From Pseudanabaena frigida (GTDB lineage: Bacteria; Cyanobacteriota; Cyanobacteriia; Pseudanabaenales; Pseudanabaenaceae), in NCBI GenBank assembly GCA_003242085.1, contig QBML01000019.1:1-64000 (forward strand): a stretch of DNA of 64,000 nucleotides, in the 5' to 3' direction. The first letter of the stretch is position 1. Every line of letters begins with the position of its first letter. The notes under the pieces were generated by a model. It saw nothing but the letters and a program-made list of their open reading frames with translations, searched no databases and was not told where the DNA came from. The position numbers were made by a program, and so were the translations under genes. Positions 37,239-47,072 of this stretch are shown piece after piece.

Positions 37239-37640
37239 TAAAACGAAATATGATTTTTACAATATACTTAATTATATATTAATCGTACAAAAATCTAAAA
37301 GCATTGATAAATATATAGCTGAGCGTTTTGCAAGATGTAGGGGTAATTACAGAAATTACCGATCGAACGGCTGTCATCAATCGCTCTTATAGCAATCCTA
37401 AATAGTTTGTGGAAGTACACTCCGAAGGATTGCACTTCCACAAACCCAAAAATCTACAAATGATTTAGGACTGCAATATGATTTTGGTGTTTTTGTTAAA
37501 TACTAGTTTTATAAAAAAAGCGCCTCTTTGGGGCGCTTTCCTTTGGGTAGATATTTGCGATCGCGCGATCCCATTGATTGAGGATCGTGGTAAGTTAAGT
37601 TTAGTTAAGAAATTATTTTGAACATCAGGCTCTTTGCTAT
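37239..37640. other. Intergenic region upstream of ftsH
   Basis: About 400 bp. Contains a family-2 repeat (37387-37478) and a hairpin at about 37505-37545 (GCGCCTCTTTGGGGCGC with flanks). The ftsH promoter likely lies after 37545. Confidence 0.55.
37387..37478. repeat. Family-2 element, 92 bp
   Basis: Ends TATAGCAATCCTAAAT (37387-37402) and ATTTAGGACTGCAATA (37463-37478) are inverted repeats (14 of 16). The interior is a hairpin GTTTGTGGAAGT ... ACTTCCACAAAC. No coding capacity. Confidence 0.75.
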
Positions 37641-39527
37641 ATGAAATCCTCTTGGAGAACTGCACTGCTGTGGTTACTACCCATAGCGATCATCGGCTTT
37701 TTTGGCTGGCAGACTTTAGTTGCGCGTCCAGCCCCTAGCCGTCCCACTGTGAACGCGGCAAACACCCGCATTGCCTACGGAAGATTCCTTGAATACCTCG
37801 ACGAACATCGGGTACGCAAGGTTGATATTTTTGATGGTGGTCGCACGGCGGTAATCGTAGCAAGCGATCCCCAAATTGAAGGTAAAGAGCAACGCGCTAG
37901 AGTTGATTTGCCACTCTATGCACCTGAATTGATGGATAAACTCAATGAAGGCGGTGTGGATCTCGCTATTTATCCACCTAGCAACAATGGTGCAATCTGG
38001 GGCTTTATTAGCAACTTAATCTTCCCTGTGGCTCTGATTGCAGGTTTATTTTTCTTGTTCCGTCGCTCCAATCAAATGGGTGGTCCCGGACAAGCAATGG
38101 ACTTTGGTAAGTCCAAGGCTCGTTTTGCGATGGACGCTAAGACTGGCGTAATGTTTGACGATGTTGCTGGCATCGAAGAAGCGAAGGAAGAACTACAAGA
38201 AGTTGTGACTTTCTTGAAGAAGCCCGAACGCTTTACTGCAGTTGGCGCAAAGATTCCTAAAGGCGTTTTGTTAATCGGCCCTCCTGGAACTGGTAAAACT
38301 TTGCTTGCGAAAGCGATCGCTGGTGAAGCAGGTGTACCTTTCTTCTCCGTATCTGGTTCGGAATTTGTTGAAATGTTTGTTGGTGTTGGTGCATCACGAG
38401 TGCGCGACTTGTTCAAAAAAGCTAAAGAAAACGCTCCTTGTATTATTTTTATCGATGAAATCGATGCAGTCGGTCGTCAACGTGGTGCTGGTATTGGCGG
38501 CGGTAATGACGAACGCGAACAAACCCTGAACCAAATCCTCACGGAAATGGATGGCTTTGAAGGTAACTCTGGCGTAATCGTCATTGCCGCGACTAACCGT
38601 GCTGATGTTCTTGACTCAGCACTGTTACGTCCAGGTCGCTTCGATCGCCAAATTGGTGTCGATCCACCTGATATCAAGGGTCGTCTACAAGTTTTGAATG
38701 TTCACGCTCGTGACAAAAAAATTAGCCCTGAAGTTTCTCTAGAAGCGATCGCCCGTCGTACTCCTGGTTTTGCTGGTGCTGACCTCGCCAACTTGCTCAA
38801 TGAAGCTGCGATTCTCACCGCTCGTCGTCGCAAAGATGCGATGACGATGTCAGAAATTGATGATGCAGTAGATAGAATCATTGCTGGTCTGGAAGGTAAA
38901 GCTCTCGTTGATAGCCGTAACAAGCGTTTGATCGCTTATCACGAAGTTGGTCATGCGATCGTTGGTACATTAATGAAAGATCACGATCCAGTCCAAAAAG
39001 TTACCCTCATTCCTAGAGGACAAGCGGCAGGTTTGACATGGTTTACTCCCGATGAAGAACAAACTCTAGTTTCACGCGGTCAAATCCTCGCGCGGATTAC
39101 GGCTGCCCTTGGCGGACGTGCTGCTGAAGAAGCGGTATTTGGTTCAGCGGAAGTAACTACTGGTGCTGGTGGAGACTTACAACAGGTAAGCGGCATGGCA
39201 CGTCAGATGGTCACTCGTTTTGGCATGTCGAATATCGGACAACTCGCCCTCGAAGGTCAAAGCTCTGAGGTATTCCTCGGACGCAGCATGGGTGGTGGAT
39301 CTCAATATTCTGAAGATATTTCCGCCAAGATCGATCGGCAAGTTCGCGAAATCGTGCAGAAATGCTATCAAACAGCACTTCAGATCGTGTACGAAAATCG
39401 TACAGCGATCGATCGCGTTGTTGACCTTCTAGTTGACAATGAAACTCTCGATGGTGAAGAGTTCCGACGCATTATTTCTGAATACACAGCTCTTCCTGTA
39501 AAGGAACGCTTTGTGCCTCAAATTTAA
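37641..39527 (+). CDS. ftsH: ATP-dependent zinc metalloprotease FtsH
   Basis: 628 aa. Two membrane helices (about 8-25 and 117-135) flank a periplasmic/lumenal domain. AAA module: Walker [39 protein letters not shown] ([19 protein letters not shown]). Protease site HEVGHAI; downstream Zn ligand in [15 protein letters not shown]. In cyanobacteria thylakoid FtsH hetero-oligomers remove photodamaged D1. Which of the four usual paralogues this is cannot be told here. Full length. Confidence 0.97.
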   Translation: MKSSWRTALLWLLPIAIIGFFGWQTLVARPAPSRPTVNAANTRIAYGRFLEYLDEHRVRKVDIFDGGRTAVIVASDPQIEGKEQRARVDLPLYAPELMDKLNEGGVDLAIYPPSNNGAIWGFISNLIFPVALIAGLFFLFRRSNQMGGPGQAMDFGKSKARFAMDAKTGVMFDDVAGIEEAKEELQEVVTFLKKPERFTAVGAKIPKGVLLIGPPGTGKTLLAKAIAGEAGVPFFSVSGSEFVEMFVGVGASRVRDLFKKAKENAPCIIFIDEIDAVGRQRGAGIGGGNDEREQTLNQILTEMDGFEGNSGVIVIAATNRADVLDSALLRPGRFDRQIGVDPPDIKGRLQVLNVHARDKKISPEVSLEAIARRTPGFAGADLANLLNEAAILTARRRKDAMTMSEIDDAVDRIIAGLEGKALVDSRNKRLIAYHEVGHAIVGTLMKDHDPVQKVTLIPRGQAAGLTWFTPDEEQTLVSRGQILARITAALGGRAAEEAVFGSAEVTTGAGGDLQQVSGMARQMVTRFGMSNIGQLALEGQSSEVFLGRSMGGGSQYSEDISAKIDRQVREIVQKCYQTALQIVYENRTAIDRVVDLLVDNETLDGEEFRRIISEYTALPVKERFVPQI

Positions 39528-39535
39528 AATCTGTC

Positions 39536-39590
39536 AAAACATCTAAAAAAATAGAGGGTACTTTGTACCCTCTATTTTTTTAGATGTTTT
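39536..39590. terminator. Bidirectional hairpin terminator (ftsH / lysR pseudogene)
   Basis: AAAACATCTAAAAAAATAGA... pairs over about 25 bp around CTTTG. The stop codon of the LysR gene lies inside the right arm. Confidence 0.85.
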
Positions 39591-40515
39591 GGGTTTGGGA
39601 ACTTATCAAATTGCGTAGCCATATTTGAAAGGGAATGCGATCGCAACGCTTTGACCGAATTTGCATATAGTGGTACTCACCCAAACTAATCGGCGGCTCA
39701 AATATACTGATATCAGACACATTCGTGAATAGTAGGGCAATCCGACGGGGTAAAGTCAAAATCATATCTGTTTGACTGATAATGAGAGCCGCAGAAGGAA
39801 AATGGGGTAATTTCAACATTACACGCCACTTCACTCCTAACTCTTCCAATCGTCGATCGATGGAACTTTTGGTTGATTTCTTAATGGAATGTATTGGTGA
39901 GCCTGTAATGGTAATTAGAGCATGGGGTGAAGAAATATAAGAATCTAGAGTAATGCTCGACTCTAAAATAGGATGATCCTTCCTGACTATAGAAACACAA
40001 TGTTCTAGAAATAAGTTCTGAGTACGAATTCCATAACTTCCATCGATATCGACTACTCCTAAGCACAGATCTATTTCTCCATTTCTCAATCTGTCTAAGG
40101 TTTCAGGATGCCAGTCATAACACTCGATATCGATGTGGGGACTTTTTTGAGCAAGATGCTTTAAAACTGTGGGTAAGATGATTGTAGTTGCGTAGTCTGA
40201 AGCGGCAATCCGCAGAGTTTCTTGGGCTAAATTAGGTGTAAAAACTAGTTCTGTAACTAACTGTTCAATATCTCGAAGAATATGTTCGAAGGATTCTTGC
40301 AAAGCGATCGCTCTAGGTGTAGGACGCATTCCTAATCACGATCGCTCTAACAATGGATCGTTCAACATTTTTCGTAATCTTTTTAAAGCATGACTAGTTG
40401 CTGACTGGCTTAAGTTCAACTTTTCGCTGGCTTTCGTAACGCTCTTTTCATCAAGTAGAACTTTTAAAATAGTCAACAAATTTAGGTCTAGGTGCTTAAT
40501 ATCGATTTGATGCAT
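39580..40515 (-). pseudogene. LysR-family regulator broken by one in-frame TGA
   Basis: Reading from ATG at 40515 gives a typical LysR N-terminus MHQIDIKHLDLNLLTILKVL, a helix-turn-helix (SEKLNLSQSATSHALKRL), and NDPLLERS. Then TGA at codon 60 (bases 40338-40336), followed in the same frame by LGMRPTPRAIALQESF and the full effector domain to 39580. LysR proteins normally have RSGLGMRPTPRA here, so a single GGA-to-TGA change explains the stop. The downstream part lacks DNA binding. A sequencing error is possible. Confidence 0.85.
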
Positions 40516-40635
40516 ATTACCAATTCAAAATATTCATTTTACAATTAGATGAACTACTGATAAAAATGTTGAAGATATTTCCATTTTGATTGACTACCGC
40601 ATCATTTACATTAATAAAATCATTTTTATGCACTG

Positions 40636-41022
40636 ATGTCAGATATTACTAATGCTTTCGCGATCGCTTCAGGTGCAGTTCCTGGAGCCTTATCGCGTTT
40701 TTACCTCACAGAATGGTCAAAGGCTAATTTTGGCACGAAGTTTCCCTATGCCACCTTTGGAATCAACCTCACTGGCTGTTTAGCAATGGGTTTCTTTTTT
40801 ACTATCTCCAAAGGAATCACTGGCTATCCTACAGAATTAGATTTACTAATTAGAACTGGATTTTTGGGTTCCTATACCACATTCTCTACCTATGGTTTCG
40901 ATACTCTCACCCTATGGCGTAGCAAACAAACAGGTGCAACCGCTTTCTATTGGGCTGGAAGTGCTGTGCTTGGTCTGGGAGCAGTTCTTTTAGGAGTAGC
41001 GATCGCCAAACTTTTTGTATAG
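40636..41022 (+). CDS. crcB: CrcB/Fluc fluoride channel, first copy
   Basis: 128 aa, four hydrophobic segments. Signature GAVPGALSRFYLTE, GINLTGCLAMGF, and RTGFLGSYTTFSTYGFDTLT with the Phe-box TTFSTYG. Forms fluoride-export channels. A second copy follows 61 bases downstream, and many bacteria encode Fluc as such a pair. No fluoride riboswitch motif is visible upstream. It is divergent from the broken LysR gene. Confidence 0.92.
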   Translation: MSDITNAFAIASGAVPGALSRFYLTEWSKANFGTKFPYATFGINLTGCLAMGFFFTISKGITGYPTELDLLIRTGFLGSYTTFSTYGFDTLTLWRSKQTGATAFYWAGSAVLGLGAVLLGVAIAKLFV

Positions 41023-41083
41023 TAAGCCAAACTTCAATTTGTAATTCGTAATTTATAATTCTCAACTCTTGGGTCAAGCAACA

Positions 41084-41497
41084 ATGGGATTTTTGAAGGG
41101 ACGTTATCCGTTAGCTGTAGCGATCGGTGCAATTTTTGGAGCTTTAAGTCGTTTTTATGTGACTGAAGGTGCAAAGGCTTTTTTTGGTAAGGATTTTGGC
41201 TTTTACGGTACATTCTTCATCAACGTGTCTGGCTGTTTATTAATTGCCTACATTCTCACCCTCGCCACCGAGAATCTTCGCATCATTTCACCCGAACTAC
41301 GCCTGACGACGACGACTGGCTTCTGTGGTGCATATACTACTTTTTCTACCTATGGATTGGAATCAAAAGGATTCTTAGATAAAGGCGATATCACCACACT
41401 CTTAATTTATTTTGTGGGCAGTGCGATCGCAGGCATGATTGGTATCCAAATCGGAGTCTTACTGGCAAGAGCAAACGCTAGGCGATCGGAATCTTAA
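41084..41497 (+). CDS. crcB: CrcB/Fluc fluoride channel, second copy
   Basis: 138 aa from ATG 41084 (MGFLKGRYPLAVAIGAIFGA); a TTG at 41069 is in frame. Signature LSRFYVTEGAKAFFG, FINVSGCLLIAY, TTTGFCGAYTTFSTYGLESK. Tandem with the first copy, same strand. The two differ in sequence, consistent with a heterodimer or a functional duplicate pair. Confidence 0.92.
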   Translation: MGFLKGRYPLAVAIGAIFGALSRFYVTEGAKAFFGKDFGFYGTFFINVSGCLLIAYILTLATENLRIISPELRLTTTTGFCGAYTTFSTYGLESKGFLDKGDITTLLIYFVGSAIAGMIGIQIGVLLARANARRSES

Positions 41498-41572
41498 ATC
41501 GATAGAAGTGTGTAGGTAAATAAGTTGCACATTTCTATCCTTCTTAGACTTTAGACACTATTAGATTTTTTT

Positions 41573-41677
41573 ATGAACAAGAAAAGATTAATCGATGCTG
41601 TAGAAAATCTATCCATACAGCCACATCGCAGTCCCGAAGAACAATTTTTTATTAGAATGCTGAAACAAGTTTGGTAA
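41573..41677 (+). CDS. Possible 34-aa small ORF or gene fragment
   Basis: MNKKRLIDAVENLSIQPHRS ... IRMLKQVW, stop TAA at 41675. Not recognised. With the next short frame it may be the two halves of a decayed gene. Confidence 0.25.
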   Translation: MNKKRLIDAVENLSIQPHRSPEEQFFIRMLKQVW

Positions 41678-41752
41678 ATTGACTCCTCTGTTGCGCCCTC
41701 TGATGTTTAGCGAAATCTGATGTAGCGAAATCAATATTATTTTTCTGGCTTT

Positions 41753-41917
41753 ATGGAATTAGATGATGGTGATGAAAAAGAAGAAAACTGGTTGCTTGGT
41801 TCTCTAGACAAGATGGTTGAAGCATTTATCGAGAAAAGTACTGATAGCCAATGGAAGAGTAAATTTGTAGAAACTATTGATGAGCTAAATCAACTACAGC
41901 TTAAGAATCAAAAGTAA
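41753..41917 (+). CDS. Possible 54-aa small ORF
   Basis: MELDDGDEKEENWLLGSLDK, then MVEAFIEKSTDSQWKSKFVE. Acidic, helical, stop TAA 41915-41917. No RBS of note. Not recognised; a small real protein or a fragment. Confidence 0.35.
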   Translation: MELDDGDEKEENWLLGSLDKMVEAFIEKSTDSQWKSKFVETIDELNQLQLKNQK

Positions 41918-41962
41918 ATTTTTCTAGTGGGTTATAATCCAAACTGTTATCTTTAAACACTA

Positions 41963-41992
41963 TAGAACAAGGGGCTTTTGCACCTTGTTCTA
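41963..41992. terminator. Hairpin TAGAACAAGG ... CCTTGTTCTA
   Basis: 10-bp arms around GGCTTTTGCA, upstream of the bestrophin gene. It makes the ATG at 41992 an unlikely start because that codon overlaps the hairpin. Confidence 0.6.
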
Positions 41993-42024
41993 TGGTTGGT
42001 AGACACAATTTTAAAATTTATAAT

Positions 42025-42981
42025 ATGCCGAAAACAAAACATCAAAAAACAAAAAATAAAAGCTGGTTTAAGTTTGCCTTACAGCTAAAAGGATCGGTAA
42101 TCCTAGCTGTATATAAACATGTGATTGTACTTGGGTTGTTTGGACTATTTGTCTCTTTACTATACCATTTTAAGATTCCTGTATCTCAGCCTATTTTAGG
42201 TAGTGTTATTCCCAGTATTGTCTTAGGGCTATTATTGGTTTTTAGGACTAATACTGCTTACGATCGTTTTTGGGAAGGACGACGGTTATGGGGAAGTTTA
42301 GTCAATGATTCTCGAACTTTAGCTTGGCAAATTGGCGTAATAATTAACGATCTAGACCAAGAAGATAGAGCTAAGAAGCAAGCTTCTATGAGACTTATCC
42401 CGATTTTGCTAGTAGCGATTAAAGCTCATCTTCGTTCAGAGTCCGACAATAGAGAATTAGAAGAACTCATGTCTATTTCTCAGTCTAGTTCTCAATGCTT
42501 GAATTTAAAGTCTATCAATAATAAGCCACTACAAATTACTAAGTGGATTGCAGACTATATTCAACAACAGTATAAAAGAGGTAATGATTATCTACATTAC
42601 AACCATGTACCACTTCTACAATCTAATTTAAAGAGTATTATCGATTCAATAGGAGGATGCGAAAGGATTTTAAGAACGCCTTTACCTCTAGCATATGTGA
42701 TTCACCTCAAGCAACTAGTATTAATTTACTGTATGTTATTGCCTTTTCAATTAGTCAAAGATTTGGGATGGTGGACAGGTGTTTTTGTGGGTTTAGTGAG
42801 TTTTACTTTGCTTGGGATTGAAGAAATAGGTATTGAGATAGAAAATCCCTTTGGGTATGATGATAATGACTTGCCCCTTGACACTATTTGTAATACAGTC
42901 AAGCAGGATATCGAGGAATTAATCAATTCTAATTATGCGATCGCATCCTATGTGGATAAGGCTTATCTAGAAGATTACTAG
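42025..42981 (+). CDS. Bestrophin-family chloride/bicarbonate channel
   Basis: About 318 aa from ATG 42025 (MPKTKHQKTKNKSWFKFALQ). Contains the bestrophin signature FRTNTAYDRFWEGRRLWGSL and VNDSRTLAW; membrane segments at about residues 35-55, 60-80 and two near 230-270. Cyanobacterial and algal bestrophins are anion channels; algal ones feed bicarbonate into the thylakoid. Downstream gene begins 11 bases after the stop, so co-transcription is likely. Confidence 0.85.
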   Translation: MPKTKHQKTKNKSWFKFALQLKGSVILAVYKHVIVLGLFGLFVSLLYHFKIPVSQPILGSVIPSIVLGLLLVFRTNTAYDRFWEGRRLWGSLVNDSRTLAWQIGVIINDLDQEDRAKKQASMRLIPILLVAIKAHLRSESDNRELEELMSISQSSSQCLNLKSINNKPLQITKWIADYIQQQYKRGNDYLHYNHVPLLQSNLKSIIDSIGGCERILRTPLPLAYVIHLKQLVLIYCMLLPFQLVKDLGWWTGVFVGLVSFTLLGIEEIGIEIENPFGYDDNDLPLDTICNTVKQDIEELINSNYAIASYVDKAYLEDY

Positions 42982-42992
42982 GATCTATAAAA

Positions 42993-43289
42993 ATGAAGTT
43001 AGACAGATTTGTGTTAGCACAAACTATGGCTTTTCTAATAGCTATTCCTCCTCAAAGTAAGCTAGCTAAATTGCTAAATTTTTGTTTGACTGCAAAAGCT
43101 GGGGAAAATAATACAGGCATAAAAATATTAGAAATGACCTGTGAACTTATGGAAAAACCGTCTAAATTACCCTACTGGAGTCAAGATATTATGGGACTGG
43201 AATTAGATTACACCACTGAAGAGTGGGTAGACTTGGGCGAAATGGGAATTAAAAACGCTTTAGCAGCTATCTTTAAAAGCAATCTATAG
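42993..43289 (+). CDS. Hypothetical protein downstream of bestrophin
   Basis: 98 aa: MKLDRFVLAQTMAFLIAIPP, NNTGIKILEMTCELMEKPSK, and LDYTTEEWVDLGEMGIKNAL. No family I recognise. Eleven bases from the bestrophin stop, so probably one transcript with it. Confidence 0.5.
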   Translation: MKLDRFVLAQTMAFLIAIPPQSKLAKLLNFCLTAKAGENNTGIKILEMTCELMEKPSKLPYWSQDIMGLELDYTTEEWVDLGEMGIKNALAAIFKSNL

Positions 43290-43651
43290 CAATAAAAACT
43301 CAATCGATATCAACTAAATGGCATGACTTAACTGTTTCACAAATGGCTACTGTCGTAGGCATTTGCAAACGAATTCTAAGAAACCCAATTTCCTTGTTTT
43401 AGTCTATCTATCTCAAAAAATCATTGATAATTTATTGCTTATTACTTCCATTTCAAATGGACGACAAGATAAGTTATGGCTTTGATTAGCAGCGAACGCT
43501 TCAATTCATAACTTTGAACCATTCGCAATATGCCCATAGTAGGAATCACAGCAAATTGCCATAATTCTTACTAATGATTGCTAATCGTCTGAACTTAATA
43601 TATAGTTATGATTCTTAATATAAATAAATATTTCTTTTTTTAATTTAAATA
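43290..43651. other. Intergenic, nothing recognised
   Basis: About 360 bp. No gene, RNA or hairpin seen; likely holds the frp promoter. Confidence 0.4.
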
Positions 43652-43978
43652 ATGCAAGCAATAAATGCTGAATGGACGTCAACGGAAGAAGACATAGCTA
43701 GAAGAGCTTTCGATATTGCTCATAAGCGAGAAATCACTTCTCTGATTGATTTAGTGCGAGCCAAAGTAAACTCCTTAACTGAAATTGAAGATATCTGGCG
43801 TTTACACGATTTTTTGAGTGTCAAGCGCCATGAAATTGATGGTCGCTATGACTATCGATTATCTATATTGGTTTTTGTGTTTGCGGGGCTAGTTAAAGAT
43901 GGATGGCTAAACATTAATGAATTGGAAGGTTTAAATACCGACAAAATCGCCAAGATTTCAGCACTTGCATGTATGTAG
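43652..43978 (+). CDS. frp: Fluorescence recovery protein
   Basis: 108 aa. Closely resembles FRP, the dimeric helical protein that detaches red OCP from phycobilisomes and speeds its return to the orange form. The signature DIWRLHDFLSVKRHEIDGRY contains the Trp49, His52, Asp53 group equivalent to the known OCP-contact residues (Trp50, Asp54 in Synechocystis numbering). The start ATG has no strong ribosome-binding site. It precedes ocp in the same direction, with a terminator between them, so expression is separate. Confidence 0.93.
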   Translation: MQAINAEWTSTEEDIARRAFDIAHKREITSLIDLVRAKVNSLTEIEDIWRLHDFLSVKRHEIDGRYDYRLSILVFVFAGLVKDGWLNINELEGLNTDKIAKISALACM

Positions 43979-43980
43979 GT

Positions 43981-44033
43981 AAAGCATATAAAAGAGAAAT
44001 GATAGAAAGCTTCTCTTCTCTTTTATATGCTTT
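43981..44033 (+). terminator. frp terminator hairpin
   Basis: AAAGCATATAAAAGAGAA / TTCTCTTTTATATGCTTT around a 17-nt loop, just after the frp stop. Confidence 0.8.
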
Positions 44034-44646
44034 AGCCTTCCCCAAGTATTATTACTGCAATCTAACAGAATATCATTTTTTCTCTTACAGAATTACTGAA
44101 TAATAATTTCAATAAAAATCTCTCTTTGATTACAGTTTTTGATTACAGTTAAAGATGTAACTAATGACATAAATTTTGTAAAAATAAAGCCAGAAAATCA
44201 AAAAATCTACAGATCGTCATCTTTTGATTTTGATGATTGGGTATTGGTGTGACAGCTAATTACCCTATGATGTCTTGATTTCACTTTCTTTACTACGAAA
44301 GTTTTACTGTCGGAAATATTTGATTTATAGAATATCTAGATTAACGAAAATAAATCCAATATCTATCCTTAGAGGTTTTGTAATTGTTAACACAATATGA
44401 GTACATATATTTAAGATGATTTAACTATTAAAGATTTTGTTAATACTTATCTTTAATCTTGGTTATTTCTGATTAAATATCCTAATAGAAATATATAGCA
44501 AACAGAAATTGCAAAAAATTTCTTGGGCTTTCTATTAGATTTTAATTCCCAATTCTAAAGTTCTATACTTCTGTACGGAGGAGTTTTGTCTCCTACATGT
44601 AGAAGCACGCGCTTAACTTATCTATTTGAACCCTAAAACCACACCT
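44034..44646. promoter_or_regulatory. ocp upstream region
   Basis: About 610 bp of very AT-rich sequence with no gene. It ends with a short inverted repeat (GGAGGAGTTTTGTCTCC, about 44578-44594) about 50 bases before the ocp ATG. Probably holds a light- or stress-controlled promoter; no binding site can be named. Confidence 0.4.
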
Positions 44647-45606
44647 ATGACATACACAATTAACTCAGCCAGAAGTATTTTCCCTAACACCTTAGCTGCC
44701 GATGTAGTGCCAGCTACTACTGCAAGATTTAATCAGCTTAGTCCTGAAGATCAGTTGGCATGGATTTGGTTTACTTATCTTGAAATGGGTAAAACTGTGA
44801 CTATTGCAGCTCCAGGAGCAGCTAGTATGCAGTTGGCTGAGTTGACCTTGAATGAAATCAAGAAAATGAGTTTTCAACAGCAAACTCAAGTTATGTGCGA
44901 TCTCGCAAATCGTGCTGATACAACGATTTGCCGCACTTATTCTACTTGGTCGCAAAATATCAAACTAGGTTTTTGGTATCAACTTGGTCAGTGGATGGAA
45001 CAAGGAATTGTCGCTCCAATTCCCAAAGGTTATAAATTGTCAGCTAATGCTTCAGCAGTTTTAGAAACTTTAAAAAGTCTTGAGCCAGGACAGCAAATCA
45101 CTATCCTCCGTAACTCGGTTGTGGATATGGGATACGATCCCAGCAAATTGGGTGAGTACACTCGCGTCGCTGAGCCTGTTTTACCACCACAAGACATTGC
45201 AAAACGGACTCAGGTTAGCATCGAAGGCATTGACAATCCCACAGTCTTGTCTTACATGAATAACTTGAATGCCAACGATTTTGATGCCCTCATCGAATTG
45301 TTCGTTGCGGATGGTGCTTTACAACCTCCTTTTCAGAGACCTATTGTTGGCAAAGATGCAGTTCTGCGATTTTTCAAAGAAGAATGTCAAAATCTTGTGC
45401 TCGTACCTGAAAAAGGTGTTTCTGAACCAGCAGATGGTGGATATACCCAAATTAAAATTACTGGTAAAGTACAAACCCCTTGGTTTGGCTCTGGCGTGGG
45501 TATGAATATTTCATGGCGTTTTTTGCTCGATCCCAGCAACAAGATTTTCTTTGTAGCGATCGATTTACTCGCTTCTCCTAAAGAGTTGTTGAATTTTGCT
45601 CGTTAG
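44647..45606 (+). CDS. ocp: Orange carotenoid protein
   Basis: 319 aa from ATG 44647; an in-frame TTG at 44626 adds seven residues unlike the family start. Water-soluble blue-light sensor that binds a ketocarotenoid and quenches phycobilisomes. N-terminal helical domain: Tyr44 (WFTYLEMGK), GFWYQLG with the carotenoid Trp, and Arg of ITILRNSVVDMG. Linker has about two extra residues versus Synechocystis. C-terminal NTF2 domain: NLNANDFDALIELFVADGAL, TPWFGSGVGMNISWRF. The FRP partner and the sequence place it with OCP1. Confidence 0.97.
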   Translation: MTYTINSARSIFPNTLAADVVPATTARFNQLSPEDQLAWIWFTYLEMGKTVTIAAPGAASMQLAELTLNEIKKMSFQQQTQVMCDLANRADTTICRTYSTWSQNIKLGFWYQLGQWMEQGIVAPIPKGYKLSANASAVLETLKSLEPGQQITILRNSVVDMGYDPSKLGEYTRVAEPVLPPQDIAKRTQVSIEGIDNPTVLSYMNNLNANDFDALIELFVADGALQPPFQRPIVGKDAVLRFFKEECQNLVLVPEKGVSEPADGGYTQIKITGKVQTPWFGSGVGMNISWRFLLDPSNKIFFVAIDLLASPKELLNFAR

Positions 45607-45619
45607 ATAGATAAAACAG

Positions 45620-45671
45620 AAACCCCATCAACAGAGGGCAGTATTTTGTGCTGCTTCTATTGGTGGGGTTA
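45620..45671 (+). terminator. Hairpin between ocp and crtW
   Basis: AACCCCATCAA ... TTGGTGGGGTT, 11-bp arms with a 28-nt interior. No clear T-run, so it may be an attenuator or a processing site. Confidence 0.5.
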
Positions 45672-45697
45672 TATGTGTAACCTTAATACTTGAGAAT

Positions 45698-46450
45698 ATG
45701 CAGAAATTGGGAACGCCAAACAAGATATTTGAAATTGATGATTGGATTGGAATGCTATTAGTGTTTCTGATTGGTAGCTTATGGTGCTTTAGCCTAGCTA
45801 TATTACTCACAATTTCGGTATCAAATATTTCTTGGTTCTGGTTAGTTTTTTCTATTCTTGGACGTACTTATCTACATACAGGATTGTTTATCCTCGCCCA
45901 CGACTCAATGCACGGAAATTTAATTCCTTGTAGTAGAAGTTTAAACAATATAATTGGACGTTTTGCAGTGGGGATTTATGCATTTCTGCCATACGACCAT
46001 TGTTTTATCAACCACCATCATCACCATCGCTATTCTGCTCAAATTGGAGACCCAGATTTTCATGGAAGTATCTCACATCCAATATTTTGGTATGTAAAAT
46101 TTATTCGTGAATACCTACCTATGCGATCGCTGATCACCTTTTTAATCAAAATGAGCTTCATAATTGCGGGGTTAACAATTATATTTAATATTCCTCTTAT
46201 AAATATAATTCTCTTTTGGCTCTTGCCACTGATTCTTAGCTCATCTCAGTTGTTCTTCTTTGGCACGTATCTTCCACATCGCCAAACTCTCAACAATTCA
46301 AATTTTTCTCCACGCCTGAATAACAATCTTTATTCTATTCTGTGGTCATTGATTAGCTGCTATAACTTTGGGCATTATCATTGGGAACATCATGAGTACC
46401 CCCAACTTCCTTGGTATAGACTTCATACAGTTCATCGCGCAAGCTATTAA
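45698..46450 (+). CDS. crtW: Beta-carotene ketolase (CrtW type)
   Basis: 250 aa membrane di-iron oxygenase that adds keto groups to beta-carotene, making echinenone/canthaxanthin that OCP binds. The three histidine clusters are seen: FILAHDSMHG, INHHHHHRY and GHYHWEHHEYPQLPWYRL. Four membrane segments. Placed 90 bases after ocp with the same orientation; ocp-crtW linkage is known in other cyanobacteria. No ribosome-binding site of note. Confidence 0.93.
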   Translation: MQKLGTPNKIFEIDDWIGMLLVFLIGSLWCFSLAILLTISVSNISWFWLVFSILGRTYLHTGLFILAHDSMHGNLIPCSRSLNNIIGRFAVGIYAFLPYDHCFINHHHHHRYSAQIGDPDFHGSISHPIFWYVKFIREYLPMRSLITFLIKMSFIIAGLTIIFNIPLINIILFWLLPLILSSSQLFFFGTYLPHRQTLNNSNFSPRLNNNLYSILWSLISCYNFGHYHWEHHEYPQLPWYRLHTVHRASY

Positions 46451-46493
46451 AATCCATTCTTTGTTTATTAGCTATTAATCAATACGATATACA

Positions 46494-46600
46494 GCAATGT
46501 AAGTTTTGCTTAGGCATAAAACCCAAATAAATAGAGGCGGATGGAAGTGCAGCCTCTATTTATTTGGGTTTTGATTTGTCCTAGATATCTCTTTTATTAC
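46494..46600. repeat. Family-1 hairpin element
   Basis: Core hairpin 46518-46572: AAAACCCAAATAAATAGAGG paired to its complement with an apex reading GGCGGATGGAAGTGCAGCC, so the apex has decayed. The left flank TACAGCAATGTAAGTTTTGCTTAGGCAT and right TTTGTCCTAGATAT match other family-1 flanks. Confidence 0.7.
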
Positions 46601-46738
46601 TATAGAAATTCTAAATGAGATAAAAAAGGCGTAGACTGCTCATATCAAATAGTCTACTGTGTTGAGCAGAGCTATGCACTGAGCCTCCCTAAGTGTCGAA
46701 GACTGTACCGTTACCATAAATGAATTAGGATCGTTATA
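46601..46738. repeat. Family-2 element, 138 bp
   Basis: Left end TATAGAAATTCTAAATGAGA, right end CCATAAATGAATTAGGATCG TTATA. Shares long blocks (AGCAGAGCNATGCACTGAG and CCATAAATGAATTAGGAT) with the element at 56313-56456. Confidence 0.75.
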
Positions 46739-46875
46739 TTTCTAGAAATATGCGTCAAATAGCGATTACAGGATGCTATATGACAGGCTATATTTTATGT
46801 AAGTCACGTACTATATTACTTTGCGAGAATGTCTTTATTATAGAAACTTATTTAGATAAAAGGGAATAAATTGCA

Positions 46876-46950
46876 TATAACGATCCTAAATGATATGAGA
46901 GGGGCTTCGACACTTCGGGAAGCTCAGTGCATCGGGGTATAGCGTTGGCA
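46876..46950. repeat. Partial inverted family-2 copy
   Basis: TATAACGATCCTAAATGATA then CTTCGACACTTCGGGAAGCT and CAGTGCAT, which is the reverse complement of the right half of 46601-46738 with differences. Confidence 0.6.
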
Positions 46951-47072
46951 GAGGGGAGCCGAAGCCTACCGAAGCTCACGAATGATTTATGTCGGTCATG
47001 GATTCATCTGTAATAATACTCACAAAATTCTGATTGGCGAAAGAAAGCTGTACTATTGGTAACTAGATTTAG

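Larger units (their letters stand above)
46451..47072. other. Repeat-rich intergenic region
   Basis: About 620 bp. Holds a family-1 element (46494-46600 approx), a family-2 element (46601-46738), and a partial inverted family-2 copy (about 46876-46950). No gene seen. Confidence 0.6.

Noticed and set aside
40336-40338. Selenocysteine or other recoding at the LysR TGA
   Set aside because: LysR proteins have Gly here and no recoding element was seen; a nonsense mutation is simpler.
40520-40635. Fluoride riboswitch before crcB
   Set aside because: The conserved crcB-motif pseudoknot sequence is not visible in the 120 bases upstream.
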